From Maylandia zebra (taxonomy: Eukaryota > Chordata > Actinopteri > Cichliformes > Cichlidae), in contig NC_135170.1 of NCBI RefSeq assembly GCF_041146795.1, positions 29,995,533-30,059,532 of the forward strand: a DNA stretch of 64,000 bases, in the 5' to 3' direction. Made by a program: the position numbers and the translations under genes. Within the stretch, counting starts at the first letter, position 1; the number at the start of each line of letters is the position of its first letter. The notes beneath the pieces are model-generated. The model did not search any database, was not told where the DNA came from, and saw nothing but the letters and a program-made list of their open reading frames with translations. Of this stretch, positions 32,501-41,905 are shown one piece after another.

Positions 32501-35500
32501 GATGCCAATGGCAGCCCTGAGGACATCGGGATAGTCCTTGAAGGCCAGAGAGTCTGGCAGGATTTGGATAACTATACCCTAGCAGCTGCAATGCTGTTTG
32601 GACTAATGTACACTTTGAACCTCACCTACCCACTGGAAAAGTATACCTTCGAGGTATTATAGAAACTGGTTATGGAGCTCAAACAGAACAGCCTTTCAAA
32701 GAAGGCCCAGGTTTTCAGGACCAGACTGTACGATTGAACAGTTTTCCAGTTATGATGTGGGAACAACATGTTTACCTCTTTGAATATGTACCATCCTTTC
32801 TTTTAAGCCAGCACTGGTAAAGTTGCAGTACATAGTGAAACTTATTTTTCTGGCACTTTTCAACTTGGGGCCTTTATTACTGCAGTTTTCACTTTTCAAG
32901 CCATTGCTCTTTTAAAAAAAAATTCTAACTTTGAATGTCCATTTTTCTCAATGGAAATGGTGCCTTGCACCAATTTCACCAGTTTGCAATTTTTTTCCCA
33001 AGGTGCACCACTACAAACAGACATCGTGTAGTATTAGTGGTTGTGATGTTTAGTGATAGAAGCAAGCCAATACTAATCAGTTTAGGTCTCTTGGTTGTGT
33101 GCCTGTGGGTTATAATGTTATTTTAAGTCTCTTCTTTGTGTCACTTTAATAATTACACCCCTGTTGCCATATTACCTTATGGCTCTTACATTTAAAAAAC
33201 CATTTTTTACATAAGCGCGATGTCATAAGGCCCCACAATGTTGAATTCAGGTTACAGCAGATAACTTTGAGGAATGTTGTGGAATGTTTTTCAAGAGATG
33301 CATTGTACAAATATGACTCATGTATATTTTGGAAGCCTGAATTGAAAGTCCATTGTTACAACTGTGTAGTATTTTCAAAAATACAGGTCATTGTTCAAAA
33401 ATGTTTTGCTTATTTCTTTGATTGAGAGAAAGTGTACAGTACATACAGTAAGATCAGCCTTAATTTAGTTTTATTTATTGAACACTCAATTATATATTAG
33501 ATTATATATTATATATTAGAAATTTGTTATAAAATAAAATAAGCTTACCATAAAATAATCTTGTCAATATAACACATAGTAGTCCAATACAATTAACACA
33601 AAAAGTTCATGTCTGATAAACAAGTGGTTTCTATAAATATTTGACCGGAATGAAAAACATAACAACAACATAAAAAAGTCATGTTCGTGTTACCGGAAAA
33701 ATGTCTGCAGGTATAACATAAAAAACGAAGGTTAACCAAATATAACTTAATTTCGTGCAACCGCTTACAATAATTTTTTTATGTTTATCCCACTGATTAT
33801 TTTTTTCAGTGTAGGTCGGGCCCTTGTTCGCATGGTACTCTCAACAACTAAGTGATACACCTATCTTTTGTCTTCCTATGGAATCACAACAATTAAATGA
33901 TACCCGTGGTGGGCTTTTGCAATCCTGAACAATTTCAAACAATTAACCGGCTGTTGAAAAGACGGAGCGGGTCTGTGCGACTGGTTTTAGAAGTATCACT
34001 GCAGCGTTTATTTTCTAAAGGGCTGAATGTTATTTGTATGGAAGCCCGTTTCCGCCACTAAAAAAAAAAAAAAAAAAGGATCCATAACTCAAAATTTCGA
34101 GTTATTATCTCGAAATTTCGACATATTAACTCAAAATTTTGAGAAAAGCAACTTGAAATTTCGAGTTAGCGCTGCCAATCAGTAATCTACGTGAATGACG
34201 TCATTTCCATGTTACCCGGAAGCTGAAGCCCTCAGCTACAAATGCTACAGCTAAGCTACCGGTATTACATCCAGTCGTGAATGCACAGATTGCTGAGTGT
34301 TTTCAGCCTGGCTTCACAAATGATGAAATCCCTGTGTTATTAGCTGAATCACATGGTGTTACTATCAGCAAACATACTTTAATTTGTTGGGATCCGTTTT
34401 TGAGTGCGCGGTCCTGCGCCATATGCTTCCGGGTAACCTCATTCACGTATATTTTTGATTGGCAGAGCTAACTCGAAATTTCGAGAAAAGTAACTCGAAA
34501 TTTCGAGTTATATTTCTCGAAATTTCGAGATAATAACTCGAAATTTCGAGAAAATAACTCGAAATTTCGAGTTATGGATACTAGCTTTTTTTTTTTTTTA
34601 GTGGCGGAAACGGGCTTCCATATATTTGCGACCATCTGTTGTGTTAAAAACTATTCTGAAACCATGAAACCCCTTACGGAAGAAATTCCCGTTTGATCCA
34701 TTTTTAAATAAATAAAATGCTTGCATCACTGCATGCTGTGACATCAGAATCACAAAATGAGTGTGATTAAAACACAATTAGTTTGAAAGAGCGATACTGG
34801 CTGCTTTGGGGGGGAAAGGTGACATCGTGTTCAATGTGTTTTAGAAGTAGCCCAATAGCGTTTATTTTCTAAAGGGCTGAATGTTATTTGTGACCATTTA
34901 CTGTGTTAAAAAACTAGCTGGCTCTGTCTCTCTCATAGTTCAACATTCCGAAATCCCGATTTTTAAATAAAATGATCGCATCAACCCGTGAACAAAAACC
35001 CCAGTAGATGCGTAAAAACTAGTTAGATTAAAAACTAGTGGTTTGATTAAATGAAACGCTTGTGAACAGGCTGACATTGCCCATTCAGAAGAAATTCCCA
35101 TTTGTGCCGTTTTTAAAATAAAATGCTTGCATCGCTGCATGCTGAGACATTGTCAGAATCACAAAATTAGTGTGATTAAAACACTGTTACCAACACTTTT
35201 GACTAGATGTAAATAAAAAGCATTCCAGCTTTGTTAATGCGCACTGTGAAGCAAAACGGCTTCCACCCCTCCATACAAAAACAAAGAATTGCTCTTAAGA
35301 ACACATATGTCTGCATAACTGAATGTTGAGGCACGCAAAAGCCATAAAATAGTTTAATTAAAAACCCTATGGTTTGTTTAAATTAAAACCCAGTTAAAAA
35401 CACATAAACTCATATAACCTCTCTGACGCCCTGTGTGTTTCCACACATGAACTCGCGTACCCAGAGCACACCTGAACGCACACACGCACGAAACCATCAA

Positions 35501-35761
35501 ACAGGTTGCCAACCTTTTGCCATCGTTTTACTACTAACACTGAAGAAGCGCTTTACTTTTGACACTTTAATTAATTTAATGATACTATGTTTATTATAAT
35601 ACTTCTTCAAGAGCCTCTTTAGTTTTTGCTCTTTGAGCACAAAGGTAGTTATGTACTTACTTGCTGTCCAACATGTACCAGATAAGGGTGGTCATCACGG
35701 TCCCCAAACTGAGGAAAGTGAACATGAAAGACAAGAAAGACTTCATACGATGTCCTCTCAT
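20027..35761 (-). CDS. st8sia6-like: Alpha-2,8-sialyltransferase ST8Sia VI-like, copy A
   Basis: This is a seven-exon gene on the minus strand (35661-35761, 24709-24783, 24501-24575, 23448-23589, 21170-21282, 20994-21086, 20027-20504) giving 358 residues. All introns are GT-AG and phases agree. ST8Sia enzymes are Golgi type II proteins that add alpha-2,8-linked sialic acid from CMP-sialic acid to sialylated glycans. The order is: short cytosolic N-terminus, membrane anchor (about residues 9-29), stem, sialylmotif L (about 142-187, with SVVGNGGIL), motif S (279-301), motif III (HYYD, 316-319) and motif VS (H328-x4-E333). Possible N-glycosylation sites are N70 and N102. Motif and spacing details fit ST8Sia VI best, but fish-specific relatives (ST8Sia VII or VIII) are possible. 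Intron 1 is 10.9 kb and packed with mobile elements. No disabling change was seen. Confidence 0.9.
20564..20965. mobile_element. hAT-type non-autonomous element, intron 6 of copy A
   Basis: The element begins TAGGGATAGGAATCGAGAGC and its other end, read on the minus strand, begins TAGGGAAGGGAACTGATAAG. An exact 8-bp duplication GTGACAAG flanks it (20556-20563 and 20966-20973), as expected for hAT. Copy B has no insertion at the matching intron position. No transposase is present. Confidence 0.85.
20994..21086 (-). CDS. st8sia6-like: st8sia6-like A, exon 6 (end of motif L)
   Basis: 93 bases that encode RCNLPP, DVGSKTS and NPSI. The donor is GTGAGC, and joining to exon 7 makes a Lys codon across the junction. 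The A of the following intron lies next to a hAT insertion (20564-20965). Confidence 0.95.
21170..21282 (-). CDS. st8sia6-like: st8sia6-like A, exon 5 (sialylmotif L)
   Basis: 113 bases that begin ENPFSN and contain [10 protein letters not shown] and DSADFVI, the first part of the CMP-sialic-acid-binding motif L. Confidence 0.95.
21592..21986 (+). repeat. Fish SINE-like repeat with (ATGG)n tail
   Basis: This is the widespread module beginning GGGCAGCACGGTGGCACGGT, containing GGAGTTTGCATGTTCTCCCC and GACCTGTCCAGGGTGTACCC, and ending in ATGGATGGATGG plus poly-A. It is well preserved, so it is fairly young. It lies in intron 4 of copy A, opposite to that gene. Confidence 0.9.
22457..22795 (+). 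repeat. tRNA-derived SINE
   Basis: The head has a pol III A-box-like segment (TGGCTCAAGAGTTGG) and a B box GGTTCGAGCCC, so it is tRNA-derived. The tail AAAGCGCTATACAAATACAG resembles a LINE-type 3' end used for mobilisation. It lies in intron 4 of copy A. Confidence 0.85.
22895..23145 (-). mobile_element. L2-type LINE reverse transcriptase fragment
   Basis: The minus strand reads [20 protein letters not shown], then [16 protein letters not shown]. This is the reverse transcriptase segment around the AFDTVDH motif of L2/Maui-like LINEs. Both ends are truncated. Confidence 0.9.
23448..23589 (-). CDS. st8sia6-like: st8sia6-like A, exon 4
   Basis: 142 bases. It includes QNNTPIG, as in ST8Sia VI (NNTPVG), and ends in a GTAGGT donor. 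Copy B has one extra Lys codon here. Confidence 0.9.
23867..23909. repeat. 13-bp inverted repeat
   Basis: GATCTTAACTATC at 23867-23879 pairs exactly with 23897-23909 across 17 bases. It lies in an intron of copy A. Function unknown. Confidence 0.9.
24292..24345. repeat. (TATATG)n-like microsatellite
   Basis: Alternating TATATATG and TATG units. It lies in intron 3 of copy A. Confidence 0.9.
24501..24575 (-). CDS. st8sia6-like: st8sia6-like A, exon 3 (stem)
   Basis: 75 bases with donor GTAAGT. It contains RYNQTW, an N-glycosylation site that copy B also has. Confidence 0.9.
24709..24783 (-). CDS. st8sia6-like: st8sia6-like A, exon 2 (stem)
   Basis: 75 bases, acceptor TTTTGCAG and donor GTGAGA. 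It encodes a Pro- and Lys-rich stem ([13 protein letters not shown]). It differs strongly from copy B in sequence but not in length or phase. Confidence 0.85.
24982..25385 (-). mobile_element. Retroviral LTR (404 bases)
   Basis: On the minus strand a polypurine tract AAAAGGGGGAGAAC ends just before TGTCATG, a typical start of an LTR. An AATAAA lies near the other end, which closes with TTAATACA. The start TG and end CA, the polypurine tract and the polyA signal together support an LTR of the provirus whose env relic lies at 26812-27184. The matching 5' LTR was not found. Confidence 0.65.
25386..26811. other. Provirus-like DNA between env relic and LTR
   Basis: About 1.4 kb separates the env stop from the LTR. 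I recognise no viral gene in it. It may be untranslated proviral sequence or later insertion. Confidence 0.35.
26812..27184 (-). pseudogene. Endogenous retrovirus env, transmembrane-subunit fragment
   Basis: The minus strand encodes the end of a retroviral envelope: a Cys-Cys pair followed by a leucine-rich helix region, then a Trp-rich membrane-proximal stretch and a hydrophobic membrane anchor followed by a Cys-rich Cys-Gly-Cys-Cys cluster and a short tail. The layout resembles gamma-type retroviral TM subunits. The surface subunit, gag and pol were not found, so this is a defective relic in intron 1 of copy A, in the same orientation as that gene. Confidence 0.8.
28198..28247. repeat. Second copy of an env TM segment, about 47 bases
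   Basis: CTCTGGCACAAGGAATGAGA and the following bases up to CAGTATCCCTAAA repeat 26929-26977 of the env relic. The flanks differ. It is a short displaced piece of the same provirus, in the same orientation. Confidence 0.85.
28250..28730. other. Intronic DNA, nothing recognised
   Basis: AT-rich sequence in intron 1 of copy A without clear gene or repeat. Further decayed proviral sequence is possible. Confidence 0.35.
28731..28776 (+). repeat. 46-bp direct repeat, copy 1
   Basis: CGCTCCACCACAACCACCCA through GGAGTAGGGGT is repeated at 30212-30257 inside the GC-rich block. It abuts the left arm of the foldback at 28775. Confidence 0.9.
28775..28980. repeat. Long foldback, arms about 76-79 bp
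   Basis: The left arm (28775-28850, beginning GTTTCTCTTTAACTGCCATG) is the reverse complement of the right arm (28902-28980) with few differences. About 50 bases lie between them. This is the shape of a foldback or MITE-like element, or of a hairpin made by aberrant repair. Confidence 0.9.
29740..32113 (+). mobile_element. GC-rich retroelement-like block with A-rich tail
   Basis: This 2.3-kb block differs sharply from its AT-rich surroundings, being C/G-rich with long CCCCTCCC and GGGGTGGG runs. It ends with a T-rich then A-rich section (AAAAAAAAGAAAAAAAAAAA, 32059-32113) like a retroposon tail. It holds several overlapping open frames in all phases (up to 208 codons), which is expected from composition and does not show protein coding. 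I cannot name the class. Shared sequence with 28731-28776 shows that pieces of it are repeated. Confidence 0.5.
32429..32662 (+). pseudogene. SAMD3-like terminal exon, isolated
   Basis: A TTTTCTAG acceptor opens a frame reading [20 protein letters not shown], then [31 protein letters not shown] and FEVL before a TAG. This is the C-terminal exon of the same fish-expanded family as the relic at 16352-17150. It stops several codons earlier than is usual for the family and no other exon of it is present, so it is probably a dead fragment. It lies in intron 1 of sialyltransferase A on the opposite strand. Confidence 0.7.
32690..33970. other. AT-rich intronic DNA, nothing recognised
   Basis: No gene or clear repeat was seen. 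Local runs such as ATTATATATTATATATTAG near 33490-33520 are simple AT sequence. Confidence 0.4.
33977..35200. repeat. Two-copy tandem duplication
   Basis: Two diverged units share GCGTTTATTTTCTAAAGGGC and GAATGTTATTTG at 34004-34036 and 34853-34893, and share AGAAATTCCC...AAATAAAATGCTTGCATC at 34679-34729 and 35089-35131. The first unit carries the IS3EU-like insertion; the second has the empty site. A more decayed third unit may lie at 35270-35400. Confidence 0.75.
34037..34622 (+). mobile_element. IS3EU-like non-autonomous DNA transposon
   Basis: The ends are TATGGAAGCCCGTTTCCGCC and its reverse complement, flanked by the 6-bp duplication TATTTG (34031-34036 and 34623-34628). Just inside each end are A/T runs, then palindromic AACTCGAAATTTCGAG units, then a further inverted segment (GCCAATCA...TTACCCGGAAGC), so the inverted repeats are long. 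A short frame at 34277-34370 ([20 protein letters not shown]) resembles the N-terminal helix-turn-helix of integrase-like transposases of this type. As I recall it, IS3EU has TAY...RTA ends and 6-bp duplications, which fits. Confidence 0.75.
35661..35761 (-). CDS. st8sia6-like: st8sia6-like A, exon 1 (membrane anchor)
   Basis: Starts at ATG (35761-35759) and ends at a GTAAGTAC donor. It encodes a short basic N-terminus and a hydrophobic anchor ending LIWYMLDS, and it leaves phase 2. Exon 1 of copy B has the same length of 101 bases. The conserved start and donor in both copies support this choice even though the exon lies 10.9 kb from exon 2. Confidence 0.85.
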
Positions 35762-37310
35762 ACCTCTCCCCTCCTGTTAGTCTTACACTTCAGTCTGTCC
35801 AAATTTTCTCTCCCCCTCTTCTTCCTTCTCCCGCTTTTACCTTTCACAAAACTCACTTTTTTTTTATCTGCCCTATTCCAGTTGCTTAGGTTTTCAGTTT
35901 TTTCCCACTCCTACTCAGATTGCTCTACCTCAAGCATTACATGCCAGCTCAATGAAGACTATGAATCCCATTATGAACCCTAGCCTGTTTGGCGCCCTGG
36001 GCGAACACTCCCTCCCCAATGAGAACAGGACAAATCAACAATTGACAATGACTAATTAATACTAAAATCTGTAGCATATTGTATTGTTTGGAGTTTAGTC
36101 TGTTACTGTTGCTAGTTTTACCATTTCTTCTTGGATCGACTGTAACCCACATAATTTCCTTAGAGATTAATAAAGTATTCTGATTCTGATTGTTTCAGGA
36201 TACATGAGCTGCCATTATCCAATCACACATCTGCTTACCTGTATCTTTTGCTCGTTTCTCCTTCTCCTCTTTTCTATTTTTTTCTAAACAGAGCACCTGA
36301 TGGCTTTGAACTTTTCTTGTCCATCTTCCATTGATTTTCATTTTGCACTCCAATATGAACACCCATCTCTCAACCCGAGGATCACCACAACATAACCTAA
36401 CAGACCTACACCTTAGTTCACAGGTTCACTTTGTCTAGGGTGCATTTCTGAGATTTCACACAACCCAGGATTCAAATCATGAATACATAATGGTCTTGGA
36501 TTTACAACATTATAAATGAAATGTGCTCTATTTGGAAGCAGCCGGCCTTTTCGACGGGTTGTGTGTGAGACTTTAAATCATCAAACTGTAAATTTTAAAT
36601 TGTTATTGATCCCTTTACCTCTAGTCCTAAAGCGTATATTTATTTTCTTACTCTTCTTATATATATTGTTTGTTTACTTGCACTGCTGTAACTGGAGCCT
36701 CGTCGTCTCGTCTCTCTATATATTGGATTGTATGTAGCGGAGATGACAATAAAGTTTACTTTGACTTCGGCAGCAAGCAGGCGCACCGAGGGCTCTAGCG
36801 CTCACTTTTCGCGTATAGAATTTCGAAAAAACATCAGTGCAAATTATAAGTCTGTATTATAATGTCTGGTGTTTTCGTGTTTGTTGCTTTGTTTTTATTT
36901 TGTTTTATTTTGCAAGTTGGTTATTAGATGCTGCTCCAGCCGGTCAGTGAATCCCCCGCCGCCCCGCCCTCTCCTCCCTGCGCCGCAAGCAGCAGGCGCA
37001 CCTCGCAAACGAAGGGCGCCCTTACTCCCCGCAAATGGGCGATAGAAAACCGATCGGTGCGTATGCCATTCCCAATGTGTGCTGGCTGACGTCGGGGGAG
37101 CTTGAGTACAAGCATTTTTTTTGGCCAATGCCCGTTATGCCGCCCAATCAATCAGATGAACTCCTAATACCAACCAAACGCTTATGAACACATAAAAGCT
37201 TTCAGCTGGTGTTTCTCTAACTAAGTAACGAACAGCTGGAAAAATGAGAGAAGTGGGAAGTGATGATTTACTTGCTCTCTGTTGCCAAATGACTAATGTT
37301 AGCAGAATTA
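35762..37310. promoter_or_regulatory. 5' flank of sialyltransferase A
   Basis: The first 200 bases and the segment 37160-37300 match 53181-53390 and 54060-54240 upstream of copy B, so this is duplicated promoter-side sequence. Between them copy A carries extra material with LINE-like 3' ends (GAGATTAATAAAGTATTCTG near 36161 and GATGACAATAAAGTTTACTT near 36742) and a GC-rich patch at 36936-37050. No TATA box or start site could be assigned. Confidence 0.55.
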
Positions 37311-37649
37311 AATTCTTGCAGTGATTAGATTAATACTGGCAAAGCACTTTTTTCAAAATTAACTAAAAAAAAGCATGCCTTTAAAAACACATCTGATAAT
37401 GTATTAATATTTTAAAATTGTATTATATTTTACTTAAAACTACATTATACAAGCATTTCACATATCAGTACATGCAAGTGTCCACTTTGTGGCAGCACTT
37501 CTTCACCACTATGTTGTCACTGTTGCATATATATTATACCTGCACATTGTTACTGCTCTTTTGAAACAGATGCCTCCCAAAACAAATATTTTTAATCAAC
37601 TATTTGCTCAAATTACCACAGATATTCAGATATTCTTGTGTATTATGCT

Positions 37650-37860
37650 TTTGGTCCCTACCAAGAACTAACGCCCCAGTTCTTGACTGTTGTTTATTTT
37701 TGTTCCTTTTTTTTCTGGCAGCTTGGTCCTTCAAGCTGGATCTCAACATTTCCCCCACTCACCTCGGGAACATGACCGAGACCGTGCATACGGGAGTCTG
37801 GGGCTCCACCCCAGTATTGGGGTTAGAAGTGCTGTTTCAGAATGTAGAGAGCGGGAGCTA
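37650..37860. repeat. Interspersed repeat, copy 2 of 2
   Basis: Matches 13345-13575 with scattered differences. One frame is open across most of it (LDLNISPTHLGNMTETVH), and this frame is also recognisable in the other copy, which hints at a former coding origin. Confidence 0.7.
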
Positions 37861-38280
37861 GAGGCAACTGAAAGAGTGACGAGAATCATAAACTAGAGGA
37901 GCAACTAGAATTGGGAGCAAGTGGCCTGGGACCTCGAAAAGGAAACCTCACACGGAAAATAAGATAGGCCTGCTACTAGAATCCTAGAATCTGACTTTTC
38001 TAGACTTTTCTAAGAGAGACTAGTCATTTAAAAGGGTGTGATCAAAGCCCAATGATCAAACACCACTTGTTGTAGAGACCCACCTTTTAGCACATCCCAG
38101 CACACCCACTCACTTCACCAGATGCACCTTGTTTAGTTCTCTCACCTTTGATTGGGTGTGGTGCTTGTCCTTAATTGCACTCACCTGTCACACATTATAT
38201 AAGGACTGCATTCACTTTTGGCTCACTTTTTCTTCACTCCCACACGGAGCGGCAGCAGAGCAATGGCAGTCCATGTGTGT

Positions 38281-38316
38281 CCTTCCTTCCTTCCTTCCTT
38301 CCTTCCTTCCTTCCTT
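38281..38316. repeat. (CCTT)n microsatellite
   Basis: Nine uninterrupted tetranucleotide units. Confidence 0.98.
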
Positions 38317-38479
38317 CCTTTATTGATTTGGAGAATAAAAGGAAAACCCTGTGAATGATTAGATGACTGCTTATTCTTATTCTAATCGGATGAGCCCATG
38401 ATGCTGATTACTTAAGCCCTGAGCCTTCCTTCCTTCAAAACACCACTGATCAAAGCCCACTGATCAATGGCCATGAGTA

Positions 38480-39135
38480 CCATTCACAGAGAGTTGGGGA
38501 ATGACTGCAATCACAGCATTGTAAGATGGCGAAAGATGTACCCTTAGGCCCCCACCTCGATTCAGAGATGGTCTTTCCCTTTTCACGTAAATAGCCTCCA
38601 GAGGAACCAGTGTTCCTCTGGTTTGAGCGCTGGCCTGTGTGGACTCCTAGCCTGACGAGTTAGCTCTTCTGTGTTGTGCCATCTGCTTCACCAGAGGTTG
38701 TTTGGTTTCCCTGATCTATAAATCTTGGCAATTCTCCTGGCACTAAACAGCGTACACTATGTTACTCTGTTTGTATCGGGTGACCCGATCCTTGGGGTGG
38801 ACCAGTTTTTGGTGCAGCGTGTTTTGGGGTTTAAAAGCCACAGAGACATGGCGTTTAGAAAAAATGCATCTCAGCTGGTCCGATACTCCTGACATGTACG
38901 GGGTCACTAAGTGTTTTCCCTTAGGCAGCAGTTGTCCTTCTCTCCTGGATCAGCTGGAGCTTTCTTTTGGTGCCTTACCAGTTTTGACACATGTCCAGCT
39001 GGGATAACCACATTTACGAGGGGGCTTCTTGATGTGATGTTCATCTGCTTCCCTGGCTGCTGTGGCTGTGGGTGGGGATGGTGTTCGCTCTGTGTTGTAG
39101 TGTCCTGATGACACCCAGATGAACAGAATCAATCT
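38480..39135 (-). mobile_element. Penelope-like element, C-terminal fragment
   Basis: The minus strand reads with stops and shifts through HLGVIRTLQHRA, then LRCIFSKRHVSVAFKPQNTL, then IVYAV*CQENCQDLYIRETK and EAIYVKRERPSLNRGGGLR, then LSPSYNAV. These are the reverse-transcriptase end and the GIY-YIG endonuclease domain of a Penelope-like retroelement. Several stops and frameshifts make it inactive. The reverse transcriptase core is missing. Confidence 0.85.
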
Positions 39136-40068
39136 TTTGGGATTTACTTACCTGGATGATTGAGCATGCATCAAGACATGTCATTTAAGGGAATGAAACA
39201 CATGAAAAAAATGTTGAATAACAAAACTGTGATTTCCTCAAATTCTGTTCCACAGCAGGAACCAGGACCTTCAACAGAAAAGGGTGAAGCCAGGAGACTG
39301 GGTGTTCCTTAAAGTCATTAAGAGCAGTGAAAATAGTGGAGAGAAGAACCTGGATGTGTCTAAGCCATTGTAAGTCTGCCACACATGTCAACCACAAAGA
39401 CAACAAATAAAGCTGAGGTAAAGCAACACTTTCAAATGCACTTTAAAACTATCTATGCAATGGAACCTGTACTTGTGCCCTAGTTTATCTGGTTATATCT
39501 TTTACTGTGGTTTTAGGCCTAAAGGCAAACACTTTGGCATCAGAAAGTAAACTTTCTCACAAATTCTATAAAGGAGACCTACCCACAGTTGAATGGCACG
39601 TGTATATATATATATATATATATAGACCCCATGGGGGTTCCAAGAGGACTCCCAGATGACTTTAAAGCACATAACCAGATAGCTGCAGGGTTTTAATCCA
39701 TGTTCTGGTAGCTAACTATTATTAAAATGTTGATTGGATAAATTAACTGTATTACAAACAACAAAGATTCTTGAATTACTTTAGAGTTGCAAATAAGAGA
39801 CTTTTGGAAGAGCAGAAAGATAATATACTTTAAAGGCATGTTGAAAGTCTTATCTTCAAAAATAATAAAAATAAATAGAAGCTTAGCAAGAGAAAGAACT
39901 CTTACTCTTCCCAAAGAGCCTGAAACAAGAAAAGTGGAGAAAATGAGGAGGAAAATCTTGTCCTAAAGGAATTGCTAGACAATATAAACCCTTGTTTTAA
40001 GGGGGGGAAAAGACAACATTATTCCAAACTTATTAGACTATAGTGGGCGGGATGCAGATGTTGAATTC
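39136..40068. other. Intergenic DNA, nothing recognised
   Basis: No gene seen. A short (TA)n run lies at 39602-39625. Confidence 0.45.
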
Positions 40069-40076
40069 ATCTATCA

Positions 40077-40304
40077 CAGGGGTGGGGAACGCCAGGCCTC
40101 AAGGGCCAGTGTCCTGCAGGTTTTAGATGTGTCCTTGAACACAGCTGATTTAAATGGATAAATGACCTCCTCAACATGTCTTGAAGTTTCCCAGAGGCCT
40201 TGTAATGAACTACTCATTACTACTGATTCAGGTGTGTTGACCCAGGGTGATATCTCGAACCTGCAGGACACCGGCCCTCAGGGCCTGGAGTTCCCCCACC
40301 CCTG
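40077..40304. mobile_element. hAT MITE, 228 bases
   Basis: The ends are CAGGGGTGGGGAACGCCAGG and, on the other strand, CAGGGGTGGGGGAACTCCAG. The 8-bp duplication ATCTATCA is exact (40069-40076 and 40305-40312). It is non-coding. A relative lies at 63227-63451. Confidence 0.95.
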
Positions 40305-41424
40305 ATCTATCAGAATAACTCTGTGACAGGATGTCACATGTTGGATTTGATTAAATATTTGTAGGTTTCACATAAGACCAAACAAAGTCACAGTGTAGGA
40401 TGATTTGTTTTCCACCTTCAGTAGCAGGTAATTCAATTGCACATCAGCAGATTCTGCTGATCGACGCCATGCAGGACACCACAACATGACACATCAACAG
40501 GAGACGAGCATTTTAATAACCTGATCTTCCTTCATAACAATATCATGCACATCAGTTATATCGTTTTACAAAAATTGACATCATGGCATAATTTTACTGG
40601 CAGCTAACCCACGCTGGTTTTGTTTTCCAGAATTGTCGAGATGATTTTAGAGTAACATATTCAGGTGGAAATCTAAAAAGAAAAATATAAATAAATAAAA
40701 AGGTCCCATTCCCAGAGTTAAAGATGATTATTGTACTTCAGGTTTATGTCTTGCAAAAATGAGCCAACATTCCCTTCTCTAAGCAATCTTGCCAAGAAAC
40801 ATCTGGAACTTATTACATCATCTGTACCTTCAGTTAGGATTTTCTCAAAGACAAAGTTAGTGAGCTAGAAAAGAAGTACAAGAAAACATTTATTTTCCAT
40901 TAATAATTTGTACACTTTATTTTAAAAAGACACAAGTGCAATAACAGGGAAAATGTCTTATTATATTATTGTTTCTGAACAAAAAAGTGGAGTGTGCCAT
41001 GCGAGATTTAGAGCAACAAATACTTCCCTAGCAGTCTGTCTAATTAAATATCCAGGCCTAGTGTGTGGTTTCACCTCATTACAGGCTACAACTTGGCATG
41101 CCAACGCACTCAGTACACTCTGACAGCGCCTCAGACAGCAGCTCCATTACAGACTACAGGAACCTGGACACCAGTATCTCATAAGGGTGGAAGTACAATA
41201 CTGTACAATAGAATACAATCAAACTTTCAAAATAAGATCCCACAGGTTTCAAAGTGTCCGTGATGGGGTTGAATTAGGATTGTGATTTCATGCATGAGGT
41301 GGGAAGTTGTATTTTCTAAAATATTTGACCAATAATATTTAAGAAATCTACTATCAGATCAATTTATTAGACATGCAGTTCTTTAAGGTAATCAAAAATG
41401 CACCTCTCTGAGAGAATCATACAT

Positions 41425-41905
41425 TGTCGTGGTCCCTCGGTCCTACCTGGCTGACATATCAGGGTTTGTTTTGTCTCTCTCTAGGCTTCCGTTTCTTTCT
41501 CCTCTCTTCTGTCTGTTATTGTTTGTTGTTGTCTGTGCTGTGAGGCAGTACTCATTCGTGTTCCTACCCTTGAGTCTACACACCTGAAGATAATCAACCC
41601 CCTCTGGCCTCTGATCTCATCATCAGCCATTACTTAAGGTAGTCATTACTGGATTGTTGAACTACCTTGTTAGTTAAGCACTGGCTCCTAGCTTGTATTT
41701 TGCTCGTGTGTGTTTGCCTCAAAGGATCCGACATTGTCTTCTCCCTCTGCACAGACCTTCCCTTTCCCCTTCCTGGACTGTGGTGAGTGTGCCTATTTTG
41801 AGAGAGTATTGTACTGGAGAGACAATTGAATGTTTTCGGATGCAGTTTCACCATGGACCCCTGGAGACCCATTTTTCCACCTGCACTGTTATTTATAGCA
41901 TATTC
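41425..41905 (+). repeat. Possible LTR-like repeat
   Basis: Starts TGTCGTGGTCCCTCGG and is T/C-rich with runs such as TTTGTCTCTCTCTAGG and TCTGTCTGTTATTG. The start resembles one at 60673 on the minus strand. This style occurs in fish LTR-type repeats. Its other end is unclear. Confidence 0.3.

Noticed and set aside
36895..37128. CpG-island promoter of a separate gene
   Set aside because: The GC-rich patch is short, has no exon next to it, and contains repeated text (GCAGGCGCACC) suggesting a repeat.
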